DNA of 64,000 bases from Bacteroidales bacterium MB20-C3-3. GTDB taxonomy: Bacteria; Bacteroidota; Bacteroidia; Bacteroidales; UBA932. Each line of letters starts with the position of its first letter. The stretch's first letter is position 1. Positions 16,761 to 26,300 of this stretch are shown piece by piece. A program made the position numbers and the translations under genes. The notes beneath the pieces are model-generated. The model did no database searches and had not been told where the DNA came from. It worked only from the letters and a program-made list of their open reading frames with translations. The stretch lies in the NCBI GenBank assembly GCA_035609245.1, contig CP141202.1, positions 2,170,001 to 2,234,000 on the forward strand, read 5' to 3'.

Positions 16761-17519
16761 ATGAAAATATTTACTTTCGCACTTTTAACCGCAATCCTGC
16801 TCCCGGGCTCGCTCCCGGCTTCCGCCCGGAGCTCGCAGCCCTATCAGTCCGGCGAAGCTATTCTCCGCAAAGTGGACCAGAACCTCTCATCAAAAAACAG
16901 AATCTTTGAATCCACAATGGTAATTCACGGCAGACGCTCAACAAGAAGCGTTACATCGCGCAGCTGGAGCGAAAGTGACAAAAAATCCTTCAGCGAATAC
17001 CTCTCACCCGCCTCTGAAGCCGGCACAAAGATGCTAAAACTGGAGGGGCAGCTCTGGATATACACCCCGGCCGCAGACAGAACAATACAGATCTCCGGCC
17101 ACATGTTAAGGCAATCCGTGATGGGCTCAGACCTCTCATACGAAGATATGATGGAGGACCGCAAGCTAACTGATATTTACGACAGCCGTATTACAGGCCG
17201 AGACACACTGCAGGGGAGAGATGTTATTCTTCTGGAGCTTACCGCCAGGGTTACCGATGTCGCCTACCACCGTCAGAAGATGTGGGTAGATGCCGAACGC
17301 TCTGTTCCCCTCCGTCAGGAGATGTACGCAAAGAGCGGCCAGCTGCTTAAGCGCATGGAACTTTCAGATGTAGAGCGCATCCAGGGCCGATGGTTCCCAA
17401 AAACCATGATCTACAAGGATATGCTCAAGGAGGGTAAGGGAACCGAGTTCAGGATCACAAAAATTCAGTTTGATGCTGTGATTCCGGACCATGTCTTCAG
17501 CAAAGCGTCGCTGCGGTAG
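16761..17519 (+). CDS. LolA-like outer-membrane lipoprotein-sorting protein
   Basis: 252 residues with a signal peptide (about 1-22, LLPGSLPASA) and a LolA-like beta-sheet domain of the PF17131 type: SPASEAGTKMLKLEGQLWIY, GSDLSYEDMMEDRKL near 125, and KMWVDAERSVPLRQEMY near 170. Members bind lipid or acyl groups in the periplasm and are commonly encoded next to MacB-like transporters. Here it closes the TetR-barrel-ATPase-permease-permease operon, so it probably hands the substrate to the outer membrane. The gene has a GC-richer third codon position than the permeases. Confidence 0.85.
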   Translation: MKIFTFALLTAILLPGSLPASARSSQPYQSGEAILRKVDQNLSSKNRIFESTMVIHGRRSTRSVTSRSWSESDKKSFSEYLSPASEAGTKMLKLEGQLWIYTPAADRTIQISGHMLRQSVMGSDLSYEDMMEDRKLTDIYDSRITGRDTLQGRDVILLELTARVTDVAYHRQKMWVDAERSVPLRQEMYAKSGQLLKRMELSDVERIQGRWFPKTMIYKDMLKEGKGTEFRITKIQFDAVIPDHVFSKASLR

Positions 17520-17656
17520 AGTTTGCGACTGCCGAGGTTCCTTCGTGGCTCGGTTGACCGGGGAGGGATTACTTCATGCCTTTTTACTGGATTTGAGAAT
17601 TTATGACTGATACTCTGTACCCGTATCGTTATAACACACAAATAATCTTCTAGTTG

Positions 17657-17693
17657 ACACTTAATCCCGCGGATCATCCGCGGGATTAAGTGT
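17657..17693. repeat. Perfect 18-bp-arm hairpin
   Basis: ACACTTAATCCCGCGGAT, one C, then its exact reverse complement. No T-run follows. It lies 138 bases after the LolA-like gene and before the composite repeat. It is strong enough to form a cruciform or an RNA hairpin; a terminator role for the operon is possible. Confidence 0.8.
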
Positions 17694-17739
17694 TAACGCG
17701 CAGTCAAATAATAAGTTACAGCCACACGGGTCTGCCACT

Positions 17740-18003
17740 TTACCGCCTCCCGCCACATCATCCGCCAAGTTTAAAAGGTGCTTCGCAGTTTACACGGCCG
17801 GTTCCCGGCCGGTTATCTGCCATGTCCCTACCTGAATCAACCGAGACACGAAGGAACCTCCGCCGGAAGCAGCGAAGCGAATGAGGAGGAAAAGTTCTTG
17901 AGTGGCTGCGGGTGATTCAGGTAGGGATGAGGATCAGATCTTTGAGCGAAGGAACTTCCGCCACAGCGAACGCAGTGAGCGAGGAGGAAAAACTCCGGAC
18001 CTG
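17740..18003. repeat. Composite dispersed repeat, copy 3 (reversed)
   Basis: Module E reversed (about 17740-17826, with GGCCGGTTCCCGGCCGG) and module D reversed (about 17824-18003, two units). Module C is missing. Together with the hairpin at 17657 it fills the 540-base gap before the gene at 18062. Confidence 0.75.
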
Positions 18004-18061
18004 TAGCGTTTGGAACGATTATTGTTTTGATGTAGTTAAGTACCACTAAAAACAATTCGTT

Positions 18062-18730
18062 ATGAAAAAATTAGTACTTATAGCTGTTTTATTTATTGGA
18101 GGGTTGATTGCCCCCAAGGCAGCAGAGGCACAAATTCAGGTAAGAGTTAACATTGGTGTTCAACCAATATGGGGTCCGGTGGGATTTGATTATGTGGAAT
18201 ACTATTATATTCCTGAGATTGATGTTTATTACCATGTTCCCTCAAGAGAGTTTATATATTACAAAAACGGAAGGTGGGTTGCAAGAAAAACACTGCCTTC
18301 AATGTACAGACATTTTGATTTCTACAGAGCGAGGGTTGTGGTGATTAACGAATACAGACCATTTCTGAGGCATCACGAAATTCAGAGAAGATATGCAAAC
18401 TACAGAGAATTCAGACCATATGTTGTGATAAGGGATGCCAGAGATCCAAGATATTTTGCAAACAGAAACCATCCTGAGCACTACAGATGGCTAAAGGAGA
18501 GAGAGCGCAGGGATGACCGGTACAGGGACCGCGATCGTGATCGCAGGGATGATCGCAGGGATAATGACCGCAGAGGTGACAGAAAGGATAACAGGAAGGA
18601 CAATCGCAAGGACAACAAAAACAACGACAAGAGAGATAACAGAGATAACAGAGATAACAGAGATAACAGAGATAACAGAAACGACAACAGAGATAACAAC
18701 AGAAGCGGCGGAAGTATTTACAGAAGATAG
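18062..18730 (+). CDS. Secreted basic protein with Asp/Asn/Arg repeats
   Basis: 222 residues: a signal peptide (about 1-24, ending PKAAEAQ), a Tyr-rich middle (about 30-140, YVEYYYIPEIDVYYHVPSRE) and a highly charged tail (about 140-215) of RD, DRR, KDN and RDN repeats. The tail DNA includes five direct copies of the 9-base unit AGAGATAAC near 18634-18678, which could vary by slippage. The Tyr-rich part resembles small secreted proteins of Bacteroidota that have no known function. A terminator follows at 18747-18782. Reading on the other strand through the repeats gives low-complexity frames that are not genes. Confidence 0.8.
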   Translation: MKKLVLIAVLFIGGLIAPKAAEAQIQVRVNIGVQPIWGPVGFDYVEYYYIPEIDVYYHVPSREFIYYKNGRWVARKTLPSMYRHFDFYRARVVVINEYRPFLRHHEIQRRYANYREFRPYVVIRDARDPRYFANRNHPEHYRWLKERERRDDRYRDRDRDRRDDRRDNDRRGDRKDNRKDNRKDNKNNDKRDNRDNRDNRDNRDNRNDNRDNNRSGGSIYRR

Positions 18731-18746
18731 TTCTCTCTGATTTAAC

Positions 18747-18782
18747 AAAAAGAGGCTGACCTTAACGGTTAGCCTTCTTTTT
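18747..18782. terminator. Rho-independent terminator, probably bidirectional
   Basis: AAAAAG, stem AGGCTGACC, loop TTAAC, stem GGTTAGCCT (one G-U pair), then TCTTTTT. The A-run and T-run on either side allow termination from both directions, for the gene ending at 18730 and the convergent gene ending at 18824. Confidence 0.85.
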
Positions 18783-18823
18783 CCCTTATACCTGTTCCCT
18801 TATACCTGTTCCCCCACTTCTGT

Positions 18824-19411
18824 TTAAATTTTCTCGTAGGTTTTAATATCTTTAAGATCAGAGAGCAGGTCGTCTATGTTTTTCCAGTGCTTATAAAAGC
18901 TTGAAAGCCCGATAATAATACCCAAAATTGCTCCGGCTGCCATAACGATTATTAACTCAGGGGTGAATATATCCTTTTGAAAGTAGAAGACCACTCCAAA
19001 AAACGGAATCAGAAGTGACATTCCCCAGTATAGTCTTGCCTTTGTAAGGATTTTGTAACGAGTAACCCTCTCCAGCATCTCTATAGTAGAGCAGGAGTCT
19101 AATCTCATTTTTTGAAGGAGTATCAACTTAAATGCCTGCCAGCCCCCTGCAACTACAAACAATGCAATACAGGCCCAGATGCTCTCGTTTACTATTAGTC
19201 TCTCTTCGTTCACAAACAGAGCTAAACCGAGAAATATTGCGTAAAATACAGATATCAGCAGGAATATAAATTCATATCTCTCAAGTTTGTCGATAGAGCT
19301 CTTTGCATTCTTTTTAAGCATATTCATAGTAACCTCTTTATTAAATAATTCCCTCTTTTCAATCTTTTCTGACAGCTCCTGCCAGTTCTCTTTTAATTTT
19401 TCCAGTTCCAT
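18824..19411 (-). CDS. Membrane protein paired with an ECF sigma factor (probable anti-sigma)
   Basis: 195 residues: a cytosolic helical N-terminus (about 1-45, MELEKLKENWQELSEKIEKRE) and four membrane helices (about 46-70, 78-105, 122-142, 150-170), then a short tail. The gene lies 8 bases after the sigma factor gene on the same strand, the usual place of an anti-sigma factor, but no known anti-sigma domain was recognised. The role is inferred from position. Confidence 0.7.
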   Translation of the reverse strand: MELEKLKENWQELSEKIEKRELFNKEVTMNMLKKNAKSSIDKLERYEFIFLLISVFYAIFLGLALFVNEERLIVNESIWACIALFVVAGGWQAFKLILLQKMRLDSCSTIEMLERVTRYKILTKARLYWGMSLLIPFFGVVFYFQKDIFTPELIIVMAAGAILGIIIGLSSFYKHWKNIDDLLSDLKDIKTYEKI

Positions 19412-19419
19412 TGCTACAT

Positions 19420-19899
19420 TCAGTTTTTGGACATTTGTTTTAATTTTTCCCTTATTCTGAAAAGCTTAACGGCAACATTTGATTTTGATATCCCCAATAT
19501 TTGAGATATCTCATCGTGTGATTTTTCCTCCAGGTGGAGAAGAACAATAGCCTTCTCAACCTTCTCAAGGTTGTTAATATTGATGTAGAGCTCCCTGATC
19601 TTTTCATGATCAAAATCATTCGCAACAACTTCAATATTGTTTGTCAACGGCAGTGACGATGGTCTTGCCTTGCTCTTTCTCAGAAAGCTCACACAGGTGT
19701 TAAGTGCAATCCTGTAAATCCAGGTCTGAACCTTGCAATCTCCCCGGAACCTTGGCCAGGAGCTCCAGAGATTGATTACCACCTCCTGAAAGAGATCTTC
19801 ATGACTATTTACGCTGTCTGAATAGATAAAACATACTTTGTAGATGATGTTTCTGTTATCATCAATCAAGTTGAGAAAATCTTGTTTTGTGTTGCTCAT
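19420..19899 (-). CDS. ECF-type RNA polymerase sigma factor
   Basis: 159 residues. Region 2 (about 10-75) includes EDLFQEVVINLWSSWPRFRG and VQTWIYRIALNTCVSFLRK; region 4 (about 105-155) holds the HTH KSHDEISQILGISKSNVAVK followed by LFRIREKLKQ. The length is normal for an ECF factor. The downstream membrane protein probably controls it. Its start is 61 bases from the stop of the beta-lactamase-like gene transcribed in the same direction. Confidence 0.92.
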   Translation of the reverse strand: MSNTKQDFLNLIDDNRNIIYKVCFIYSDSVNSHEDLFQEVVINLWSSWPRFRGDCKVQTWIYRIALNTCVSFLRKSKARPSSLPLTNNIEVVANDFDHEKIRELYININNLEKVEKAIVLLHLEEKSHDEISQILGISKSNVAVKLFRIREKLKQMSKN

Positions 19900-19960
19900 T
19901 GTTTTTGCTTTTCACCCATATTGGTCGCAGCAATGGCAGAAATATTACAGAAAAAGTGAA

Positions 19961-21379
19961 TTATAAAATATAGAATGGTATATAAGATGCCCTCATAACA
20001 CTCACTTTAAAGCCATTAACCTTGCCTCGTCTGTCACGTGTAAAGAGATAATCTCCGTTTCCGTCTGAAGTAAATTTATCTCCTGAGAGATTTGTTAAAC
20101 TAAAACTCTCTCCTGCTTTTCGCCTCACCTCCAGTTTATCGCCGGTAAGTTTAATAATGAATGTTGTACTCCCCGCCTCATCGCTGAAGTATGTGCCTTC
20201 GTATTGTGCAAGGCTCTTACGGTCCCGCTTGGCATTGGCATCTTTGGTATCCCCGTTCCCGTTTTCATCGGCTTTAGCAACCGGCTGAGCAGGAGAGGCC
20301 GACTCCTCTCCCACAAAAATTGCCGCTATTGCCCGCCCAATCTGAATCGGTTGGAATTGTGCATAATTGCTTAAAAGCACTACCGACAGCCTCTTTTGCG
20401 GATACCATGCCAGCCACGCTCTGTAGCCTGCTGTTGAGCCGCTGTGGGCAATCTCGTCATATCCGTTGTATTTGCCGATAGTCAGTCCGGCAGCATATCC
20501 GCACCCCTTTCCGTCATTCAGTTTGCGCTCGGCCACTCTGTTAATGGCATATTCACTGCCGAACATCTCCTCACTCTCCAGCAGCCTGTTCCATATTAGG
20601 AGGTCGTGCGTTGTTGTAAGAAGGCCCCCCGGACCGTGCAGATCCTCAAAAGGCATATTGAGCAGATACTTACCTTCACTCTTTTCATATGCGGTGGCTC
20701 TTCCCGCCACTATCGCCCTGTGGTTATCCCTCCAGCTGGTCTGCGACATACCCATCGGCCCGAAAAACCTTTGGGCGGTGAATTGAGCTAAAGAGAGTCC
20801 GGATACCCGCTCAACAATGAGAGTGAGCATCATGTAATTTGAATTGCTGTATGAGTATTGGCTTCCCGGAAGAAAATTAAGGCTCTTCTGTCTAAAAATT
20901 ATATCATAGCCAAGCTCCTGTGTATAAACCCGAGTGGTTCTCGGCCATCCGGTGAGGGAGTAAATCGCCCCCCAATCCTTCAGCCCGCTGGTATGGCAGA
21001 GGAGCATGTCGATGGTAATGGGGGCATCGTAAACCGGCAATTCAGGAACATATTTTCTTACATCGTCGCTCAACGAGAGCCGACCCTCCTTCGTCAGCAG
21101 CAACACCGACGCAGCCACAAACTGTTTTGACACCGACCCGGCCTCAAATATGGTAGCTGTTGTATTTGGCACATTGTACTCCAGGTTCGCAAGTCCAAAC
21201 GCCTTGTTATATATCTGTTTACCGTCTAACGTTACAGCAACAGCCACACCGGGCATCTCATTGTGAAACGATGCAAAAAGCGCATCAATCCGCTGCTCAG
21301 TTGTGGCCCCCTTTTGGGCAAAGAGGGTAAACGGGAGCATTAATGTGAAAATAAAAATCAGGAGGTTTGTTTTTTTCAT
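19961..21379 (-). CDS. Secreted serine hydrolase of the class C beta-lactamase family
   Basis: 472 residues with a signal peptide (about 1-21, LPFTLFAQ). The catalytic SxxK is SVSK in FEAGSVSKQFVAAS near 84, the YxN motif is YSN in GSQYSYSNSNYMM near 175, and the third motif is HSGS near 315. The C-terminal 100 residues form a small beta domain (TTFIIKLTGDKLEVRR, YLFTRDRRGKVNGFKV) as in many DUF3471-like esterases and D-aminopeptidases. Periplasmic; it could act on peptidoglycan peptides or esters. The gene shares 4 bases with the upstream ATPase gene, probably by chance. Confidence 0.88.
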   Translation of the reverse strand: MKKTNLLIFIFTLMLPFTLFAQKGATTEQRIDALFASFHNEMPGVAVAVTLDGKQIYNKAFGLANLEYNVPNTTATIFEAGSVSKQFVAASVLLLTKEGRLSLSDDVRKYVPELPVYDAPITIDMLLCHTSGLKDWGAIYSLTGWPRTTRVYTQELGYDIIFRQKSLNFLPGSQYSYSNSNYMMLTLIVERVSGLSLAQFTAQRFFGPMGMSQTSWRDNHRAIVAGRATAYEKSEGKYLLNMPFEDLHGPGGLLTTTHDLLIWNRLLESEEMFGSEYAINRVAERKLNDGKGCGYAAGLTIGKYNGYDEIAHSGSTAGYRAWLAWYPQKRLSVVLLSNYAQFQPIQIGRAIAAIFVGEESASPAQPVAKADENGNGDTKDANAKRDRKSLAQYEGTYFSDEAGSTTFIIKLTGDKLEVRRKAGESFSLTNLSGDKFTSDGNGDYLFTRDRRGKVNGFKVSVMRASYIPFYIL

Positions 21380-22497
21380 AGCAGAAAGTCTTCAATGTTT
21401 TCTGGGTTTATAACTGAAAAAGTACTACCGAAGTAGTTATCTAAAAATAGTTTAGGCGTTTTATGCTTAGCAGTTGAACTCCATTTGAATTCATAGGCTT
21501 TGATTTGGCCATCACCCTCTTCAATATAATCAATTTCTGCCTGATCTTTTGTTCTCCAAAACCATCTGTTCTTCCATAAGGAGTTGTATTCTATCTTTTT
21601 GTATCTCTCTGAAATTATGAAGTTCTCCCACAATCTACCTATGTCATTTCGACTTTCAGCTAATGAGAAATCTGCAATTATAGCATTCCTGATACCATTG
21701 TCATAAAAATATATTTTTTTAGAATTTTTAAGCTCATTTCTTAAATTACGGCTGAAAGAGCCTAATCTGAAAATTACATAGCATTGCTCAAGTAATAAGA
21801 GATATCTTTCAACTGTTTTTGAATCCAGACCACATATTTGACCAAGTTCCGAATTGGATACCTGATTACCAGTCTGAAAAGCTACTGCCTGTAATAATTT
21901 GAGCAGTTTCTCCGGCTTTTTAATTTGATCAAGTATCAAAATGTCTTTATATAAATAGCTGTCAGATAATTGCTTTAATATCTCTTTTTCATCTCCGGGA
22001 TTATTTACAACATCGGGATAGTAACCATAGATAAGTCTGTGAGGAATTAATCGCTTTTCTTCCATTAATCCGTGATGCAAAACCATTTCGGCAAAAGATA
22101 CCGGATACATTTTGTATTCCCATTTTCTTCCGGTAAGTGGTTCGTTGATTTGATTTACAAGATCAAAAGAGGAGCTGCCAGTTGCTATAAGTTGTATTTG
22201 AGGAATCTCATCTACAATTAGTTTCAACTTGACTCCTATCTCTTTTATTTTTTGCGCTTCGTCAATAACAACATACTTCTTATCTCCAAAGATGTATTTT
22301 AGCCTTGTAGAAGATATGTTTTCAAAAAGATTTTGTACATCAAGCTCATCGCCATTTAGCCAGATTACTTCATTTGAACCTTTAAACAGACCCTTAACAA
22401 GAGTGGTTTTCCCAACTTGTCTGGCCCCCATTATAACAATTGCTTTTCCTTTGTTAAGCCTGTTTTTAACAATATTTTCAAGTTCTCGTACTATCAT
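21376..22497 (-). CDS. AAA-family ATPase with DUF4143 domain
   Basis: 373 residues. Walker A GARQVGKTTLVKGL near 24, Walker B YVVIDEAQKIKEIG near 75, sensor motif LIATGSSSFDL near 107, then a winged-helix part (QVSNSELGQICGLDSKTVERYL) and a C-terminal DUF4143 nuclease-like region (EIDYIEEGDGQIKAYEFKW). This is the common archaeal/bacterial ATPase-DUF4143 family of unknown role, often in variable genomic places. It starts with ATG at 22497; a gap of 88 bases separates it from the DUF1761 gene. Confidence 0.88.
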   Translation of the reverse strand: MIVRELENIVKNRLNKGKAIVIMGARQVGKTTLVKGLFKGSNEVIWLNGDELDVQNLFENISSTRLKYIFGDKKYVVIDEAQKIKEIGVKLKLIVDEIPQIQLIATGSSSFDLVNQINEPLTGRKWEYKMYPVSFAEMVLHHGLMEEKRLIPHRLIYGYYPDVVNNPGDEKEILKQLSDSYLYKDILILDQIKKPEKLLKLLQAVAFQTGNQVSNSELGQICGLDSKTVERYLLLLEQCYVIFRLGSFSRNLRNELKNSKKIYFYDNGIRNAIIADFSLAESRNDIGRLWENFIISERYKKIEYNSLWKNRWFWRTKDQAEIDYIEEGDGQIKAYEFKWSSTAKHKTPKLFLDNYFGSTFSVINPENIEDFLL

Positions 22498-22585
22498 ATT
22501 GGATCAGTTTTGACCAAATATACGATAAAATTGGATTTGAATCCAAGAAAGTGGCGATAAATTTGGATTTGGACCCCAAGATTGC

Positions 22586-23026
22586 CTATAGATAGCTGAA
22601 CAAAATAAAAATCACTGACACTACCACAAAGTACCCAACATCAATCATGGCAAGTGTTATATACCTGCTCCACCCGGCAATCTGAAACTTAAGCATGGAC
22701 TTTGTCCACCCTGCAAAAGCGACGCAAACAATAATTGCAAGCCAGAGAGAAATTGGGGTGAGGATAAAGTACATTAAGCCAACCATAGCTGTTCCAATAA
22801 TCTGAAATACCATCTCCCACGGAAATCTGCCCTTGCATGTACACTCCTCTCCGTCAGAGATATTTGCACCACACAGACAAACATAATTCACAGCTTTAAC
22901 CCACTGCTTACCAAACAGCACAGTGTACCACAACGCACCCATCCCAAACGCAACCACCACTGAAATTACATACCAAAGCCAGGAGATCTCTGAAAAGAGT
23001 ATCCTGATATCAATCATTGTTTCCAT
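22586..23026 (-). CDS. DUF1761 membrane protein with inserted Cys cluster
   Basis: 146 residues, four membrane helices. The DUF1761 pattern is visible: GMGALWYTVLFGKQWVKAVN near 28-47 and FAGWTKSMLKFQIAGWSRYI near 100-118. Between helices 1 and 2 there is a short loop with four cysteines (YVCLCGANISDGEECTCKG), unusual for the family and possibly metal-binding. The function is unknown. A 106-bp palindrome lies 55 bases upstream. Confidence 0.75.
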   Translation of the reverse strand: METMIDIRILFSEISWLWYVISVVVAFGMGALWYTVLFGKQWVKAVNYVCLCGANISDGEECTCKGRFPWEMVFQIIGTAMVGLMYFILTPISLWLAIIVCVAFAGWTKSMLKFQIAGWSRYITLAMIDVGYFVVVSVIFILFSYL

Positions 23027-23080
23027 AATAGAGAAGTTTAATGTTGGGTGAAGTTACGAAAAAACTGAAACGCAGTTTCT

Positions 23081-23186
23081 GCCTCAGAGGAAAAGTGTCA
23101 AACGACTGATAGATAAATATATAGCAAGCTTGGAGCGTTTTTGTAACACGCTTGTTTACTGCTGTTAGACACTTTTCCTCTGAGGT
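23081..23186. repeat. 106-bp palindromic element, family A copy 3
   Basis: Left arm starts GCCTCAGAGGAAAAGTGTC; the right arm (23164-23186) has two differences from the perfect complement. The centre starts ACTGATAGATAAAT. It lies 128 bases outside the leader-distal end of the CRISPR array. The stretch 23187-23313 holds only a small GGGACAA-T-TTGTCCC hairpin. Confidence 0.9.
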
Positions 23187-23313
23187 GAGAGGTGGGAGGC
23201 GAGGCTAGGGGCAAAGAGAGTCAAACAAGGTCCATAGGGACAATTTGTCCCCAGGTAGATAAGATTCCAATACTTATTATGTGGGAAGTGAGTTTGAAAG
23301 TAAGTTATTGTTT

Positions 23314-26300
23314 AACACAATTCCAGTATGGTACGATTAAAAGCTACTCCTTCAGAGTTTGAAGCAAGCTGCATCTCGTTTCAATTCCAGTATGGTACGA
23401 TTAAAAGAGCCTGTCTCGTTTCATTTTTAACATTGTACTCATGTTTCAATTCCAGTATGGTACGATTAAAAGCCCGTTTGCTGAAGAGACTGATATTTTT
23501 TTAAATCGTTTCAATTCCAGTATGGTACGATTAAAAGGTATTAATCTTCTAACTTGCTCCTCTGCTTGCTGGTTTCAATTCCAGTATGGTACGATTAAAA
23601 GATAGTTGGTCAGAATATCGACATCAGGATTCATTAATTTCAATTCCAGTATGGTACGATTAAAAGACAATTTAACTCTTACCCAAATTTCCTCACCTAC
23701 ATTTCAATTCCAGTATGGTACGATTAAAAGATATTAGGCTTGAGATATTTGAGAGAGATTACTCATTTCAATTCCAGTATGGTACGATTAAAAGTTTCAG
23801 GTGGTTCTTTTTCGTTCTTCCATCTATCTTGATTTCAATTCCAGTATGGTACGATTAAAAGTTTACTTGATAGGAGATTTGAGGTTGGTAAGGAGATTTC
23901 AATTCCAGTATGGTACGATTAAAAGACAACACCCCAATATTCCGCCAGAAAGTCCCTTAATTTCAATTCCAGTATGGTACGATTAAAAGGCACTTCGCCT
24001 ATTTGCACAGCCATATCCGCAAAATTTCAATTCCAGTATGGTACGATTAAAAGACAGTACAAGGCAGCAACGGTTTCTGCACCGTAATTTCAATTCCAGT
24101 ATGGTACGATTAAAAGGTTTAATCCATCCTTGTTCTCTCCTCCATATATGTATTTCAATTCCAGTATGGTACGATTAAAAGTCCGTTTGAGAGTGATGCT
24201 GTACTAGAGATTGAAGTATTTCAATTCCAGTATGGTACGATTAAAAGGATGTAAAGGATAGGAGACTCCTCTCTCCTTAAAATTTCAATTCCAGTATGGT
24301 ACGATTAAAAGTTAGCAGATGAATTTAACGATGTGCATATTGCTTATTTCAATTCCAGTATGGTACGATTAAAAGGCTAGAGCTAGAGATTGAAAGAAAC
24401 GCAAGTACGGAATTTCAATTCCAGTATGGTACGATTAAAAGCATCGGGGGATAGTAAGGGGGAGTATTTTGGTAAATATTTCAATTCCAGTATGGTACGA
24501 TTAAAAGTATCTATTGTGATTCAGCAGAACCCAAGTCAATAGATTTCAATTCCAGTATGGTACGATTAAAAGGCATTTTATCCTGTTTCTAATCAATAAA
24601 TATCATATTTCAATTCCAGTATGGTACGATTAAAAGTAATTAGAACCGCCCCAATAAATCAAATCTCCCTCTATTTCAATTCCAGTATGGTACGATTAAA
24701 AGGCTTTATTAGTTCATTTGCCTCTTGTATATCCTTATTTCAATTCCAGTATGGTACGATTAAAAGGCAGTACCAGTCCCTCAAGACAAGAATCGTGCAA
24801 TGATTTCAATTCCAGTATGGTACGATTAAAAGAGTTAGAAGATTAATACAATTACACGAAAAAGTACAATTTCAATTCCAGTATGGTACGATTAAAAGGC
24901 AGGAATTAGAGAATGCTTAGCGAGTACATCTTGAAATTTCAATTCCAGTATGGTACGATTAAAAGCATCTGCTGAAATCTCTTCCTGAATCAATTCTTCA
25001 TTTCAATTCCAGTATGGTACGATTAAAAGAAATGGGAGGTGGAGCTTCCAAGAAAAATCAGCGAGATTTCAATTCCAGTATGGTACGATTAAAAGTTATA
25101 AATTGTTTTAGTTCGTCTGCGTTAATGAAATTTCAATTCCAGTATGGTACGATTAAAAGATCTAGTCTTAACACATCATTGCTTGAAGAATAATTATTTC
25201 AATTCCAGTATGGTACGATTAAAAGATTCAGAGGAGATTATGACTCTACTGCTATATATTAATTTCAATTCCAGTATGGTACGATTAAAAGTCACGATTT
25301 GCCATGATAGCATCCTTGCGGCTGTCATTTCAATTCCAGTATGGTACGATTAAAAGTAATTACTGCTTGGCTCTGTGTTAACTCTGCCCATATTTCAATT
25401 CCAGTATGGTACGATTAAAAGTTAACCTTAATGAATTTTACAATATCGTTTTCTATATTTCAATTCCAGTATGGTACGATTAAAAGAACCCCGACCACTA
25501 CATAGAAAGGCGGGAGAAAAATTTCAATTCCAGTATGGTACGATTAAAAGCTGCCCCATGAACTCATTCACTGCTTCCCTCGCTGCATTTCAATTCCAGT
25601 ATGGTACGATTAAAAGTATATGACGCTGATTACGCTTATTGGGTAGAGCAATTTCAATTCCAGTATGGTACGATTAAAAGTTAGCAGATGAATTTAACGA
25701 TGTGCATATTGCTTATTTCAATTCCAGTATGGTACGATTAAAAGTCCGCAGGACAGAATGATGCAACTTCTCTTAAGAAATTTCAATTCCAGTATGGTAC
25801 GATTAAAAGATTCATCTGCGTTGCGGGAGTTAATCACGCTTGAATTTCAATTCCAGTATGGTACGATTAAAAGTATTGACAAACCCGCAAGCGTTTACAG
25901 CTCTGCATATTTCAATTCCAGTATGGTACGATTAAAAGTGATTAAGAAATTACTTGATAGTTGCCCGGACTTATATTTCAATTCCAGTATGGTACGATTA
26001 AAAGCCTGAAGGATTGGAACAACCAGACACCTGCACTGATTTCAATTCCAGTATGGTACGATTAAAAGCACTCAAAGCCCTTCACATCGCGAGTTGTGTT
26101 ACATTTCAATTCCAGTATGGTACGATTAAAAGTTTTGCTTGTGACACAGCTTCTTTAAGAAGCTCATCATTTCAATTCCAGTATGGTACGATTAAAAGCA
26201 AAAATATCTAACCTATTAAACTCAATCATTAACGAATTTCAATTCCAGTATGGTACGATTAAAAGATTTAGGAGTGCATTTTATAACGCCACTACAGCCC

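Noticed and set aside
17657-17693. The 18-bp-arm hairpin as a standard intrinsic terminator
   Set aside because: No T-run on either side; kept as an unexplained palindrome.
18481-18748. Antisense frames rich in Leu/Ser or Val/Ile opposite the Arg/Asp/Asn repeat gene
   Set aside because: Low-complexity shadow of the repeat DNA; the sense frame has a signal peptide and start.
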